From the NCBI RefSeq assembly GCF_003008615.1, contig NZ_CP027657.1, positions 4,774,001 to 4,838,000 on the forward strand: a stretch of 64,000 nt of DNA, given 5' to 3'. Both the position numbers and the translations under genes were made by a program. Positions 63,807 to 64,000 of the stretch are shown one piece after another. Position 1 is the first letter of the stretch; the number at the start of each line of letters is the position of its first letter. Under the pieces are notes generated by a model. That model did no database searches. It had not been told where the DNA came from and worked only from the letters and a program-made list of their open reading frames with translations. The stretch is from Pseudomonas mendocina (lineage in GTDB: Bacteria; Pseudomonadota; Gammaproteobacteria; Pseudomonadales; Pseudomonadaceae).

Positions 63807-63821
63807 GCGCCGATTTGGTGC
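63807..63821. promoter_or_regulatory. NtrC-like enhancer site
   Basis: GCGCCGATTTGGTGC matches GCACC-N5-GGTGC with one mismatch, about 115-125 bases upstream of the predicted sigma-54 start. Confidence 0.6.
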
Positions 63822-63833
63822 GGCGCTGGCCTG

Positions 63834-64000
63834 TCAGTGACAGGGTTCGACCTTGCCGGCCGTGTGCTCGACCTGAATCGGCACCTGCGTCGTGGCGGCT
63901 TGATTGGTTGTTGTAGTGGCATGAGTGGGAAGGGGCAGGGTGAGCAGTGGCCAGGCGGAGAGGCTGGCGATCAGAGCTGCGCGCTGGGCGCGTTGACGCA
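63834..64000 (-). CDS. C-terminal end of an unidentified membrane-anchored protein (runs off window)
   Basis: An open minus-strand frame enters from the right edge and ends at TGA 63836-63834, covering 55 codons. It holds a basic stretch (RQRAQRAAL), one hydrophobic segment (LIASLSAWPLLTLPLP) and a Thr/Gln-rich tail ending KVEPCH. In P. aeruginosa I recall a protein kinase/phosphatase gene between nirB and the nitrate transporter; a C-terminal membrane anchor would fit, but too little is visible to name it. Confidence 0.4.
   Translation of the reverse strand, partial: RQRAQRAALIASLSAWPLLTLPLPTHATTTTNQAATTQVPIQVEHTAGKVEPCH

Overview
The window is a chromosomal segment of a high-GC gammaproteobacterium, almost certainly a Pseudomonas of the mendocina/oleovorans/pseudoalcaligenes type. 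The evidence is the genus-specific gene order (tesA–ybbAP divergent pair, L,D-transpeptidase next to oprI, cysB–cysH–thrH–pabB, cmaX–crfX–cmpX–sigX–oprF, cobA–nasA–nirD–nirB), near-identical OprI and SigX products, and dispersed palindromic repeats of the GTAGCCCGGATGCAATCCGG type. No tRNA, rRNA, CRISPR array, prophage or complete insertion sequence was seen.

Layout. 1–5.9 kb: the 3'-truncated front of an AcoR-like activator gene, divergent from a TRAP sugar-acid importer whose small permease is fused to a gluconokinase (gntK-dctQ, dctM, dctP), then a LacI-type GntR regulator. 5.9–8.2 kb: lipase lipA and its foldase lifO, with a sigma-54 promoter and an upstream activator site. 8.2–9.1 kb: a SAM-II-like riboswitch in front of a decayed methyltransferase-like gene. 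9.1–15.2 kb: greB, the YbbAP ABC exporter, tesA, a small CxxC protein, an L,D-transpeptidase and oprI. 15.4–21.8 kb: a GntP permease, a GNAT protein, DAHP synthase, PilZ, thioredoxin-like, PanE-like and 5'-nucleotidase genes and a universal stress protein. 21.9–25.8 kb: cysB, an atypical cysH, thrH, pabB. 25.88–26.15 kb: a MITE-like element.

26.2–36.9 kb holds two tandem 900-residue MalT-type LuxR regulators followed by a five-gene cell-envelope operon: a small exported beta-rich protein with a double-glycine-like leader motif, a periplasmic C39 protease, a barrel protein with a helical plug, a FadL-like porin and a protein with TWVD repeats and a MalM-like end. It has the logic of the functional-amyloid Fap export system, and I consider it the best candidate for an undescribed system. 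37.1–40.2 kb: the ATP-grasp / seven-TM transglutaminase-like / retropepsin-like trio. 40.4–47.2 kb: the 2-methylcitrate operon (GntR regulator, prpB, prpC, acnD, prpF). 47.2–51.4 kb: a LysE exporter, then ppsR divergent from ppsA. 51.6–57.1 kb: an esterase, rraA, cmaX, crfX, cmpX, sigX, oprF. 57.2–64 kb: cobA, nasA, nirD, nirB on the minus strand, led by a sigma-54 promoter, an NtrC-like site, two ANTAR hexaloop hairpins and a leader terminator.

Functional themes are sugar-acid import with coupled phosphorylation, secreted lipase, outer-membrane architecture (OprI, OprF, SigX), sulfur and amino-acid metabolism, propionate oxidation feeding gluconeogenesis (prp next to ppsA) and nitrate assimilation, with cobA supplying the siroheme precursor for NirB. 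Names by analogy to P. aeruginosa rest on remembered synteny, not on a search.
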